Positions 7,505 to 14,484 of a stretch of DNA of 16,224 bases are shown piece after piece. Where the stretch lies: positions 1-16,224 of the forward strand of contig JAEDKW010000016.1 of the NCBI GenBank assembly GCA_016295615.1, written 5' to 3'. Within the stretch, counting starts at the first letter, position 1. The number at the start of each line of letters is the position of its first letter. The notes beneath the pieces are model-generated. The model was not told where the DNA came from, did no database searches, and worked only from the letters and a program-made list of their open reading frames with translations. A program made the translations under genes and the position numbers. This DNA is from Oscillospiraceae bacterium (GTDB lineage: Bacteria; Bacillota; Clostridia; Oscillospirales; Oscillospiraceae).

Positions 7505-7951
7505 ATGCGCGCAGTACTCACCAAAGTAAAGCATGCCTCCGTCACCGTTGACGGAGATCTTCGCGGCAGGATCGGTCAGGGCTTTTTGATCCTGCTCGGC
7601 ATTGCGCCGGACGACGACGAAGCCAAATGCAGAAAGCTTGCCGACAAGCTGTGCTCCCTTCGCATCTTTGACGACGAGAACGGCAAGATCAACCTCTCGC
7701 TTGACGACGTCGGCGGCGAGATCCTCGTCATTTCCCAGTTCACGCTTTACGGCAACTGCAGGAAAGGTCGCCGTCCCGAGTTTTTGGGCGCCGCCCGTCC
7801 CGAAATCGCCATTCCGCTCTACGAGAAATTTGTGTCGCTCTGCCGTGAGAAGGGCTATCATGTGGAGACCGGCGAGTTCGGCGCCTATATGCAGGTCGAT
7901 TCCTGCAACGACGGTCCGTTTACCCTCGTGGTGGACACCGACAGCCTGTAA
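7505..7951 (+). CDS. dtd: D-aminoacyl-tRNA deacylase
   Basis: Homodimeric cytosolic proofreading enzyme that hydrolyses D-aminoacyl-tRNA (for example D-Tyr-tRNA) and also clears Gly-tRNA-Ala. At 148 residues it has the standard length. Both active-site signatures are visible: SQFTLY (77-82; family SQxTL) and NDGPFT (135-140), carrying the Gly-Pro pair that enforces chirality. In most homologues the latter reads NxGPVT, so Phe139 is a mild variation. The ATG follows GAAAGGA, 17 bp after rel, and the MBL gene starts 12 bp downstream, so it is cotranscribed with the stringent-response gene. Confidence 0.96.
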   Translation: MRAVLTKVKHASVTVDGDLRGRIGQGFLILLGIAPDDDEAKCRKLADKLCSLRIFDDENGKINLSLDDVGGEILVISQFTLYGNCRKGRRPEFLGAARPEIAIPLYEKFVSLCREKGYHVETGEFGAYMQVDSCNDGPFTLVVDTDSL

Positions 7952-7963
7952 GGAGGTCTTTCC

Positions 7964-8584
7964 ATGAAAGTCTATCACCGCATTGTCAGCTCCTATGAGA
8001 CCAACTGTTACTTTCTGATCGACGAGCAGAGCAATCAGTGCGCCGTCATCGACCCGGGTGATGACGCGGACATGCTGATCGCCGCGCTCAAAGAGGGCGG
8101 CTGGGATGTCCGCTATATTCTCCTCACCCACGGACACCGTGACCACACCTTTGCCGTGCCCGCGCTCAAGACCGCCTTTCCCGGCGCCAGGGTCTATATT
8201 CACAGGCTTGACGCCAACGGCACCGGCTTCTATTCCTATCCGCTCTCCGAAATGATCCCGGATCTTTGCGCCTACGACGACGGCGACACGCTCGCGCTCG
8301 GCGGACTCACCATCGAGGTCATCGCCACCCCGGGACACACCGAGGGCGGCGTGACGCTCAGGGTGGGCGACAGTCTGTTTACCGGCGACACGCTTTTTGC
8401 CGGCTCCATGGGACGCACCGACTTTCCCGGCGGCAACACCGAAAAGATGTACGGTTCGCTTCGCCGCCTTGCCGCGCTGCCCGGCGACTATCGGGTCTAT
8501 CCCGGTCACATGGACGAGACTACGCTGGAAAGCGAGCGCAGCAGCAACATCTATCTCAAATATGCCGTACAGCATCTTCTGTAA
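7964..8584 (+). CDS. MBL-fold metallo-hydrolase, glyoxalase II-like
   Basis: A 206-residue cytosolic metallo-beta-lactamase-fold hydrolase. The binuclear metal ligands are all present: H56-G-H58-R-D60-H61 (THGHRDH), H125 in ATPGHTEG, D142 in FTGDTLF and H182 in YPGHMDE. The compact C-terminus and GSMGRTDFPGG segment fit the YcbL/YqgX-type single-domain hydrolases related to glyoxalase II, whose substrates are thioesters such as S-lactoylglutathione or unknown thiol adducts. It lacks the C-terminal helical substrate-binding domain of classical GloB, so the substrate cannot be named. The start follows AAGGAGG, 12 bp after dtd. Its position between dtd and hemZ is typical for Clostridia. Confidence 0.93.
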   Translation: MKVYHRIVSSYETNCYFLIDEQSNQCAVIDPGDDADMLIAALKEGGWDVRYILLTHGHRDHTFAVPALKTAFPGARVYIHRLDANGTGFYSYPLSEMIPDLCAYDDGDTLALGGLTIEVIATPGHTEGGVTLRVGDSLFTGDTLFAGSMGRTDFPGGNTEKMYGSLRRLAALPGDYRVYPGHMDETTLESERSSNIYLKYAVQHLL

Positions 8585-8599
8585 CGGAAAGGTTTCCTT

Positions 8600-10069
8600 A
8601 TGAAAGTTCAACTGATCGGGCATGATGAAAAATATGCCCTGGAGCAGAGTCTTCTGACGCTCTTTCCCGACGAGCGTCCCCTCTACGGCACGGTAGAGCC
8701 CGGCGACGCGCGGTGGGCGGTCGTCCGAATGCATGAGGAAAACGGAAGCGTTTGCGTCACCACGGAGCTCGGCTTCGACGGAACGCGCGCCGCCGGCAGC
8801 CACGCCTGTCCCCTCTCCGGCACGGAATACGAACGCGAGGGGCAGCGCCGCCACTGTCTTGGACTGAGCTTTTTCCGCGCGGCGAGCGAGCTGCTGGATA
8901 TCCATCCCGCATGGGGCAGTCTGACCGGCGTGCGCCCGACAAAGGTCGCGCTTTCCCTGCTCAGGGAAGGCGGAAGATCTTACGCCGAGCGCGAATTGGC
9001 GGACACCTACTTTGTCACGCCCGAGCGCATCCGCCTTGCCATAGAGTGCGCCGATGCCGGCATCAAGGCTGCCGCCGCGCTCGAGCCGAAGGACATTTCG
9101 CTCTATGTCGGCATTCCGTTCTGCCCGACACGCTGCGCCTACTGCAGCTTTGTGGCGCAGAGCGTGGAGAAGTCCTTTGCCCTGGTCGAGCCCTATCTCG
9201 ACGCGCTGTGCATCGAGATCGCCGCGGCAGGGCAGCTTGTGCGCGACCTGGGGCTGAACATCAGATCCTTTTACATGGGCGGCGGCACGCCCACGACGCT
9301 CACGGCGCCTCAGATGGACCGGCTGCTGACGAAGCTGGAGGAAAGCTTCGACTTTGCCGGTCTTGCGGAGCTGACCGTCGAGGCGGGGCGCCCCGACACG
9401 ATCGACCCCGAAAAGCTCGCCGTCCTGCGCGCGCACGGCACCACGCGCGTGAGCATCAATCCCCAGACGATGGAGGATCGCGTGCTTGCCGCCATCGGAC
9501 GCCGGCACAAGGCGGACGATATCCGCCGCGCGATGGAGCAGGTCCGCGCCGCAGGCTTCCCGCACGTCAACATGGACCTCATCGCGGGGCTGCCCGAGGA
9601 TACGCCCGAAGGCTTTGCCCGTTCGCTCGACGAGGTGCTGGCCATGGGTGCGGATAACGTCACCGTCCACACGCTCTCGCTCAAAAAGGGCAGCCGCATC
9701 ATGCTCGAGGGCAGCAGGCTCCCCGGCGCGGAGGAAGTTTCCGCCATGCTGGACTATGCCAACCCCGCGCTGCGTAAACATGGATTTGCCCCGTATTACC
9801 TCTACCGCCAGAAGTACATGTCCGGCAGCTTTGAAAACGTCGGCTGGACAAAGCCCGGCGCAGAGGGCCTTTATAATATCTACATCATGGAGGAGCTGCA
9901 CTCCATCCTCTCACTCGGCGCGGGCGGCTCGACCAAAATGGTCGGCGTGCAGGATATTTCCCGCGCATTCAACGCAAAGTATCCCAAGGAGTATATCGAG
10001 CGTCCGGAAAAATGGCGCGCCAATCTCAACGCCTTTGCCGCGTTTTACTGCGATCTTTTTCCGGCGTGA
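8600..10069 (+). CDS. hemZ: Radical SAM protein HemZ (coproporphyrinogen dehydrogenase-type)
   Basis: A 489-residue radical SAM enzyme of the HemN/HemW/HemZ group. An N-terminal ~165-residue domain precedes the radical SAM core with its 4Fe-4S motif C175-PTR-C179-AY-C182, the SAM-binding YMGGGTPTTL (about 229-238), and the HemZ-type segment RVSINPQTMEDRVLAAIGR, in which NPQ replaces the GVQ usual in HemN and HemW. HemZ is annotated as oxygen-independent coproporphyrinogen III oxidase, but many gut Clostridia that carry it lack a complete heme pathway, so the true role may differ; no other heme gene lies in this window. The start follows GGAAAGG, 15 bp after the MBL gene. Confidence 0.93.
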   Translation: MKVQLIGHDEKYALEQSLLTLFPDERPLYGTVEPGDARWAVVRMHEENGSVCVTTELGFDGTRAAGSHACPLSGTEYEREGQRRHCLGLSFFRAASELLDIHPAWGSLTGVRPTKVALSLLREGGRSYAERELADTYFVTPERIRLAIECADAGIKAAAALEPKDISLYVGIPFCPTRCAYCSFVAQSVEKSFALVEPYLDALCIEIAAAGQLVRDLGLNIRSFYMGGGTPTTLTAPQMDRLLTKLEESFDFAGLAELTVEAGRPDTIDPEKLAVLRAHGTTRVSINPQTMEDRVLAAIGRRHKADDIRRAMEQVRAAGFPHVNMDLIAGLPEDTPEGFARSLDEVLAMGADNVTVHTLSLKKGSRIMLEGSRLPGAEEVSAMLDYANPALRKHGFAPYYLYRQKYMSGSFENVGWTKPGAEGLYNIYIMEELHSILSLGAGGSTKMVGVQDISRAFNAKYPKEYIERPEKWRANLNAFAAFYCDLFPA

Positions 10070-10111
10070 TTGTTCAAGAGCGGTTCGTGCGCAGCCGCGC
10101 AGGGAGGTTTT

Positions 10112-10936
10112 ATGAATTTCACCTTTTCAGACTATCAGGAAAGCGCGGATTTTCTGCGCGGGCGCTTAAACGGCTTTGTTCCCGAAGTACTGCTGATCCT
10201 CGGGTCCGGTCTCGGCTTTCTCGGCGACAAGGTGGACTCTCCCGTTTTCGTTGACTACGGCGCGATCCCGCACTTTCGTCCCTCTACCGCGCCCGACCAC
10301 AAGGGGCGCTTCGTGTTCGGCACGCTCAGGGGCAGACGCGTCGCGGTCATGCAGGGACGCATGCACTGCTATGAGGGCTATTCGATGGAGGACGCCGCCT
10401 ATGCCGTGCGCGTGCTGCGTCTGCTGGGCGCCGGCAAGCTGATCGTCACCAATGCCGCCGGCGCGGTCAACACCGACTTTTCGGCAGGCGAGCTGATGCT
10501 CATCACCGACCACATCAAGCTCTTCGACTTCGGTCCGCTGCGGGGCGCGAACCTCCCCGAATTCGGCGTCCGCTTTCCCGATATGACCGCCGTCTATACG
10601 CCGCGTCTGCAGCAGCTTGCGCGCTCGGTCGCAAAGGCGCAAAACCTCACGCTGCGCGAGGGCGTCTATATGTACTTCCCCGGTCCGCAGTTTGAAACGC
10701 CGGCGGAGATCCGCGCGGCGCGCGTGCTCGGCGCCGACGCCGTCGGAATGAGCACCGTACCGGAAGCGATCGTTGCCGCGCACTGCGGCTACGAGATCCT
10801 CGGCGTGACGCTTTGCTCCAACATGGCCGCCGGCGTTTTGTCTCAGCCGCTCTCCGGCGAGGAGGTCAATGCGATGGCGGAGGCCTCCGCACCGCGGTTT
10901 TCCGCGCTGATCCTCGGCTGCCTGGAAGCCATGTAA
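10112..10936 (+). CDS. punA: Purine nucleoside phosphorylase (trimeric, inosine/guanosine type)
   Basis: Catalyses phosphorolysis of inosine, guanosine and their deoxy forms to free base plus (deoxy)ribose-1-phosphate in purine salvage. The 274-residue length and motifs fit the trimeric PNP class: GSGLG phosphate loop (31-35), QGRMHCYEG (81-89), NAAG (114-117), GPQFETPAEIR (191-201) with the base-contacting Glu, GMSTVPE (212-218) and SNMAAG (236-241) with the catalytic Asn. The ATG at 10112 is chosen over an in-frame TTG at 10070 because AGGGAGG sits just before it. In many Clostridia hisS and aspS follow hemZ; here this salvage gene takes that place. The choice among the names punA, pupG and deoD is convention. 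Confidence 0.95.
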   Translation: MNFTFSDYQESADFLRGRLNGFVPEVLLILGSGLGFLGDKVDSPVFVDYGAIPHFRPSTAPDHKGRFVFGTLRGRRVAVMQGRMHCYEGYSMEDAAYAVRVLRLLGAGKLIVTNAAGAVNTDFSAGELMLITDHIKLFDFGPLRGANLPEFGVRFPDMTAVYTPRLQQLARSVAKAQNLTLREGVYMYFPGPQFETPAEIRAARVLGADAVGMSTVPEAIVAAHCGYEILGVTLCSNMAAGVLSQPLSGEEVNAMAEASAPRFSALILGCLEAM

Positions 10937-10959
10937 TTCTGAAAAAGGTCGTTTTGTGT

Positions 10960-12564
10960 ATGGCAACGGAAAAGAAGCAATCCTTCCTCGGCGGCGCAGC
11001 CGTTCTGGCTGCCGGGATCGTCATCGTCAAGATCATCGGCGCGGTGTTCAAGATCCCGCTGCTCAACATTCTCGGTGAACCCGGCGCAGCGGATTTCAAC
11101 AACGCCTACAACATTTACGCCACGCTTCTCACCATTTCGACTGCGGGACTTCCCGTCGCGCTGTCGAAGATGGTCTCCGAGGCGAACACGCTCGGCCGGC
11201 ACGCCCAGGCCCGGCGCGTATTTCACGTGTCGCTCGCGGTGTTTCTGACGCTCGGCGTCCTTTCCTTTCTCCTCATGTGGTGGGGCAACGACTACCTTGC
11301 CGGACTTCTCCACAACTCCCGCGCCGCGTACGGCATCCGCGCGCTCGCGCCCGCTGTCATCTGCGTCGGGTGTCTGTCCGCGTTCCGCGGCTACGCGCAG
11401 GGCTGCTTCCACATGACCCCCACCGCCGTTTCCCAGATCATTGAGGCGGCGTGCAAGCTCTTCATCGGTCTGGCGCTCGCGCTGTGGCTGCTGCGCGCCG
11501 GCTATCCCGATTATATCGCCGCCGCCGGCGCGATCCTCGGCGTGACGATCGGCACGATCCTTTCTCTTGTGTACATGGCGGTCAACTACCTGCGCCACCG
11601 CCCGCCGGTCGAGGCGCGCGAGACTTGCGACAGCGCCGGCGCGATCCTCAGACGCCTGCTTGCCATCGCCGTTCCCATCACGCTGTCGTCCTCGATGGTG
11701 TCCATCATCACGCTGATCGACACCTCGCTCGTGCAGGGACAGCTGCAAAACGCCCTCGGGCTGACGCTTGATGAAAGCCGCGCGCTCTACGGCAACTATT
11801 CCGCCTGCATGACGCTTTACAATCTGCCGTCCTCTTTGATGATCGCGCTGACCGCTTCGGTCATTCCCGCGGTCTCCGCCGCGCTCGCCCGCCGCGACCG
11901 CGCGCATACCGCGCGCGTGATCGGCTCAAGCCTGCGCGTCACGGCGCTGCTTGCCTTTCCGATGGGCTTCGGTCTCTGGGCGCTTGCCGAGCCGATCTTC
12001 AGACTGCTCTACTCCCGCTATGACAGCACGCTCGGCGGTCCGCTGCTGGCAACGCTCGGCATCGCCAGCATCTTCGTCTGCCTCATGCTCATCACAAACT
12101 CCATCCTGCAAAGCTACGACCGCGTCAACATCCCCATCGTCACCATGCTCATCGGCGGCGTGGTCAAGATCGTGCTCAACTACAACCTGGTCGCCGTCCC
12201 CTCGGTCAACATTTACGGCGCGCCCATCGGCACGCTGGTCTGCTTTGCCATCACCGCCGCTTTGAATCTCATGTTTGTCTCGCGCACGACCGAGGATAAG
12301 CCCCGCTATTTTGCCATCTTTGCAAAGCCCCTGTTCGCCTCCTTCCTGATGGCGGAGGGCGCAAAGCTTGCGTACCGGCTGCTGAGCCGTGTGCTTGTTC
12401 TTCCGAGCGCGCGGCTGTCTCTGCTGCTCTGCGTCGGCGGTGCGATCGGCTTTGCCGTGGTGCTGTATGTGTTTTTGGTGCTGAGTATGAAAATCATCAC
12501 ACGGGACGATTTGATGCTTCTGCCCAGGGGCGAAAAGCTCGCGCGGCTTCTAAAAGTTCGCTAA
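10960..12564 (+). CDS. yabM: YabM/SpoVB-like polysaccharide flippase (MOP superfamily)
   Basis: A 534-residue integral membrane protein with about 14 hydrophobic helices, of the MATE-like polysaccharide exporter fold shared by SpoVB, MurJ and Wzx. The first helix region (QSFLGGAAVLAAGIVIVKII), TISTAGLPVALSKMV and FRGYAQG are typical of the SpoVB/YabM branch. These proteins are thought to flip lipid-linked sugar intermediates; SpoVB is needed for spore cortex synthesis. B. subtilis yabM likewise precedes yabN (mazG), yabO, yabP, yabQ and divIC, which supports this name. The ATG at 10960 begins the conserved sequence; a TTG at 10954 is closer to the AAAAAGG ribosome site and cannot be excluded. 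Upstream open frame overlapping punA is discarded. Confidence 0.92.
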   Translation: MATEKKQSFLGGAAVLAAGIVIVKIIGAVFKIPLLNILGEPGAADFNNAYNIYATLLTISTAGLPVALSKMVSEANTLGRHAQARRVFHVSLAVFLTLGVLSFLLMWWGNDYLAGLLHNSRAAYGIRALAPAVICVGCLSAFRGYAQGCFHMTPTAVSQIIEAACKLFIGLALALWLLRAGYPDYIAAAGAILGVTIGTILSLVYMAVNYLRHRPPVEARETCDSAGAILRRLLAIAVPITLSSSMVSIITLIDTSLVQGQLQNALGLTLDESRALYGNYSACMTLYNLPSSLMIALTASVIPAVSAALARRDRAHTARVIGSSLRVTALLAFPMGFGLWALAEPIFRLLYSRYDSTLGGPLLATLGIASIFVCLMLITNSILQSYDRVNIPIVTMLIGGVVKIVLNYNLVAVPSVNIYGAPIGTLVCFAITAALNLMFVSRTTEDKPRYFAIFAKPLFASFLMAEGAKLAYRLLSRVLVLPSARLSLLLCVGGAIGFAVVLYVFLVLSMKIITRDDLMLLPRGEKLARLLKVR

Positions 12565-12609
12565 AATCCCTGCAAATGAAGCAAAAACCCTTGCATAACA
12601 GGAAAGAAT

Positions 12610-13407
12610 ATGGTACATTTTGAGAAGAAATCCGTTTATGATTTTAACGATTTGATCGCGATCCTGCGCATTCTCCGCGCACCGGACGGCTGCCCCTGGG
12701 ATCGCGTGCAGACGCATCTGTCGAATCGCCGCAACTTTCTTGAGGAGGCGTACGAGGCTGCCGAAGCATTTGACCGCGACGACCCGGAGCTGATGTGCGA
12801 GGAGCTGGGCGACGTTTTGATGCAGGTTCTCTTCAACATCCACATGGAGGAGGACGCCGGACGCTTCACCTTTGACGATGTGACCGATCACATCTGCCGC
12901 AAGCTGATCTTCCGCCATCCGCACATCTTCGGCTCCGAAACGGCCGAAACAGGCGAAGAGGTCCTCGTCAACTGGGAGCAGCTCAAGCGCGAAGAGAAAG
13001 GGCAGAAGACCACGGCTGACGCGATGGATTCCGTCGCCCGTTCCCTCCCGGCGCTCTGGCGTGCGGACAAGCTGCAAAGCAAGGCTGCCAAAGCCGGCTT
13101 TGAATTTGCCGATGTCAGCGGCGCGCTGAACAAGCTCGACGAAGAAGTGGCGGAGCTGCGCACCGCGGTGCAGGAGCAGACGAATTTTGAAGAAGAGCTG
13201 GGCGACGTGCTTTTTGCCGCCGTCAAGGTCGGACGCTTCTGCGGCGTCGATCCCGAGCAGGCGCTGCACGGAACGTGCGAGAAGTTCCTGAACCGTTTTC
13301 GCGCCGTGGAGCTGTCTGCAAACGCACAGGGCACCGCTGTGGACAAGCTTTCCCCCGCCGAGCTGACCGCTCTTTGGGAGGCGGTCAAGCACAAATCCGA
13401 TGACTGA
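12610..13407 (+). CDS. mazG: Nucleoside triphosphate pyrophosphohydrolase MazG
   Basis: Hydrolyses (d)NTPs to NMPs plus pyrophosphate, a house-cleaning enzyme that in E. coli also influences ppGpp levels. It contains two tandem MazG modules in 265 residues. The first has the metal site EExxE (45-49) with EELGD (64-68); the second repeats EExxE and EELGD (about 178-202). FRHPHIF and NWEQLKREEK are conserved linker motifs. B. subtilis YabN and many clostridial relatives carry an N-terminal tetrapyrrole-methylase domain (about 490 residues in all); it is missing here, giving an E. coli-like architecture. The ATG follows AGGAAAG after a 45-bp AT-richer gap from yabM. The gene ends in a short AT-rich hairpin, too weak to call a terminator. 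Confidence 0.95.
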   Translation: MVHFEKKSVYDFNDLIAILRILRAPDGCPWDRVQTHLSNRRNFLEEAYEAAEAFDRDDPELMCEELGDVLMQVLFNIHMEEDAGRFTFDDVTDHICRKLIFRHPHIFGSETAETGEEVLVNWEQLKREEKGQKTTADAMDSVARSLPALWRADKLQSKAAKAGFEFADVSGALNKLDEEVAELRTAVQEQTNFEEELGDVLFAAVKVGRFCGVDPEQALHGTCEKFLNRFRAVELSANAQGTAVDKLSPAELTALWEAVKHKSDD

Positions 13408-13476
13408 AAACGATTTTCGTTTTTTGCTCATAGATACCCGGTAACCCCAACCCGGAAAATTTTCAGGAGGTTTATT

Positions 13477-13752
13477 ATGAACAAGACCGAACTCATTGCT
13501 GCCGTTGCAGAAAAGGCCAACATTTCCAAGAAGGATTCCGAACTCGTTGTCAACGCCACCATCGACTCCATCGTCTCCGCCCTCAAGGACGGCGAGAAGG
13601 TCCAGCTCGTTGGCTTTGGCTCCTTCGAGGTCAAGCATCGCGCCGCACGCACCGGCCGCAACCCCAAGACCAAGGAAACCATCACCATCCCCGCTTCCAA
13701 TACGCCCGCTTTCAAGGCCGGCAAGGCTCTCAAGGACGCCGTCGCCAAGTAA
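13477..13752 (+). CDS. hup: DNA-binding protein HU
   Basis: A 91-residue histone-like protein that bends and compacts DNA as a dimer in the nucleoid. The family signature GFGSFEVKHRAARTGRNPKT (46-65) includes Pro63, which intercalates at DNA kinks. It has strong expression features: a near-perfect AGGAGG Shine-Dalgarno 6 nt before ATG, uniform AAG/CTC/ATC codons, and a robust terminator close behind. No convincing -35/-10 pair was found in the 69-bp upstream gap, which holds a GAAAATTTTC palindrome (13455-13464); the promoter may lie within the end of mazG. Some related lineages have hup at this same place between mazG and yabO. Confidence 0.97.
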   Translation: MNKTELIAAVAEKANISKKDSELVVNATIDSIVSALKDGEKVQLVGFGSFEVKHRAARTGRNPKTKETITIPASNTPAFKAGKALKDAVAK

Positions 13753-13766
13753 TTTGCTTTGTTTTT

Positions 13767-13800
13767 AAAAGGGGAGCACCGGAGGGTGCTCCCCTTTTAA
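13767..13800 (+). terminator. Intrinsic terminator after hup
   Basis: A perfect 14-bp stem, AAAAGGGGAGCACC / GGTGCTCCCCTTTT, with a GGAG loop (13781-13784), ending in a T run. It lies 15 bp after the hup stop and only about 26 bp before the rqcP start codon. Confidence 0.93.
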
Positions 13801-13825
13801 TCGGCATGATGCGCAGGAGGATTCT

Positions 13826-14071
13826 ATGCGTCTGGATAAATATCTCAAGGTTTCCCGCCTGATCAAACGCCGCACCGTGGCCAACGAGGCCTGCGATCTC
13901 GGCAAGGTTTCCGTGAACGGCAAGGCTGCCCGTGCCTCCTACGAGGTCAGACCCGGCGACAAAATCGCCATCCACTTCGGCGAGCGCACGCTCACGGTCG
14001 AGGTTCTGAGCGTTGCCGAAAACGCCGGCAAGTCGGAATCTCCGCTTCTCTATCGGGAAATCGCCGAGTAA
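13826..14071 (+). CDS. rqcP: S4-domain ribosome quality control protein RqcP (YabO)
   Basis: An 81-residue S4-domain RNA-binding protein. In B. subtilis RqcP works with RqcH on stalled 50S subunits during C-terminal alanine-tail synthesis. The N-terminal block MRLDKYLKVSRLIKRRT is nearly identical to the B. subtilis protein as I recall it, including Arg2 and Arg16, the residues shown to matter there. The C-terminal half carries RPGDKIAIHFGERTLTVEV, the usual closing S4 beta strands. The ATG follows AGGAGG. Unusually it lies directly behind the hup terminator with no room for an obvious promoter, so it may depend on readthrough. It is followed by its own terminator. Confidence 0.95.
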   Translation: MRLDKYLKVSRLIKRRTVANEACDLGKVSVNGKAARASYEVRPGDKIAIHFGERTLTVEVLSVAENAGKSESPLLYREIAE

Positions 14072-14086
14072 TGTTTGTTCCGTTCT

Positions 14087-14114
14087 GCCCACCCCCTGCG
14101 GGTGGGCTTTTTTT
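14087..14114 (+). terminator. Intrinsic terminator after rqcP
   Basis: Stem GCCCACCC / GGGTGGGC (14087-14094 and 14100-14107) with a CCTGC loop, followed by seven T residues. It lies 15 bp past the rqcP stop and isolates the sporulation genes yabP and yabQ downstream. Confidence 0.92.
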
Positions 14115-14117
14115 GCT

Positions 14118-14146
14118 TCTATTTCGGACGCGCCCTTCATATGCTT
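14118..14146 (+). promoter_or_regulatory. Possible sporulation (sigma-E-like) promoter for yabPQ
   Basis: CATATGCT (14139-14146) resembles the sigma-E -10 consensus CATACANT. A poor -35-like TCTATTT (14118-14124) lies 14 bp upstream. A promoter must exist in this 88-bp gap because rqcP has its own terminator, and yabP and yabQ are sigma-E genes in B. subtilis. The -35 match is weak, so this is tentative. Confidence 0.3.
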
Positions 14147-14202
14147 CTGTATAAAAGCCGGTATGAACGGCGCGTTTTCTGATTGCGAAAGGACGGTTGT
14201 CT

Positions 14203-14481
14203 ATGACCTATGATATTTCTCCCGCTCCGCATCGCCTTGAGCTTGACGGTCGGGAAAAGCTCACCGTCTCCGGTGTGGAGGATGTTGACCGCTTCGATGA
14301 AAGCGAAATCGTCATGTCCACCTCCGCCGGAACACTCATCATACAGGGAGAAAATCTGCACATCGGCAAGCTGAGTCTTGACGGCGGAGAACTTCATGTG
14401 GACGGACGCATCGACTCGGTCAGCTACGAAGACCTCGGCGACGGGCGCGGCGGTCTGTTTTCCCGTCTGTTCGGAGGGTAA
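14203..14481 (+). CDS. yabP: Sporulation protein YabP
   Basis: A 92-residue protein of the YabP/YqfC sporulation family. Its pattern is typical: an N-terminal PHRLELDGREKLTVSGVEDVDRF stretch (given here only as a landmark, residues 9-31), a beta-rich middle (VMSTSAGTLIIQGENLHIGK) and a short G-rich tail. There is no signal peptide or membrane helix. In B. subtilis yabP is expressed in the mother cell under sigma-E. ATG 14203 is preferred over TTG 14197 because AAAGGA lies about 9 nt before the ATG but only 3 nt before the TTG. The gene is followed 3 bp later by yabQ, whose ribosome site GGAGGGTAAGC overlaps the end of yabP, implying translational coupling. Confidence 0.93.
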   Translation: MTYDISPAPHRLELDGREKLTVSGVEDVDRFDESEIVMSTSAGTLIIQGENLHIGKLSLDGGELHVDGRIDSVSYEDLGDGRGGLFSRLFGG

Positions 14482-14484
14482 GCA

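Noticed and set aside
7397..9901. An 834-codon - strand open frame opposite dtd, the MBL gene and hemZ
   Set aside because: It crosses three confidently identified + strand genes and has no motifs of its own; a GC-rich shadow frame.
13406..13425. AAAACGA-TTT-TCGTTTT hairpin with T run at the end of mazG
   Set aside because: Only two G-C pairs in the stem and it overlaps the stop codon; too weak to list as a terminator.
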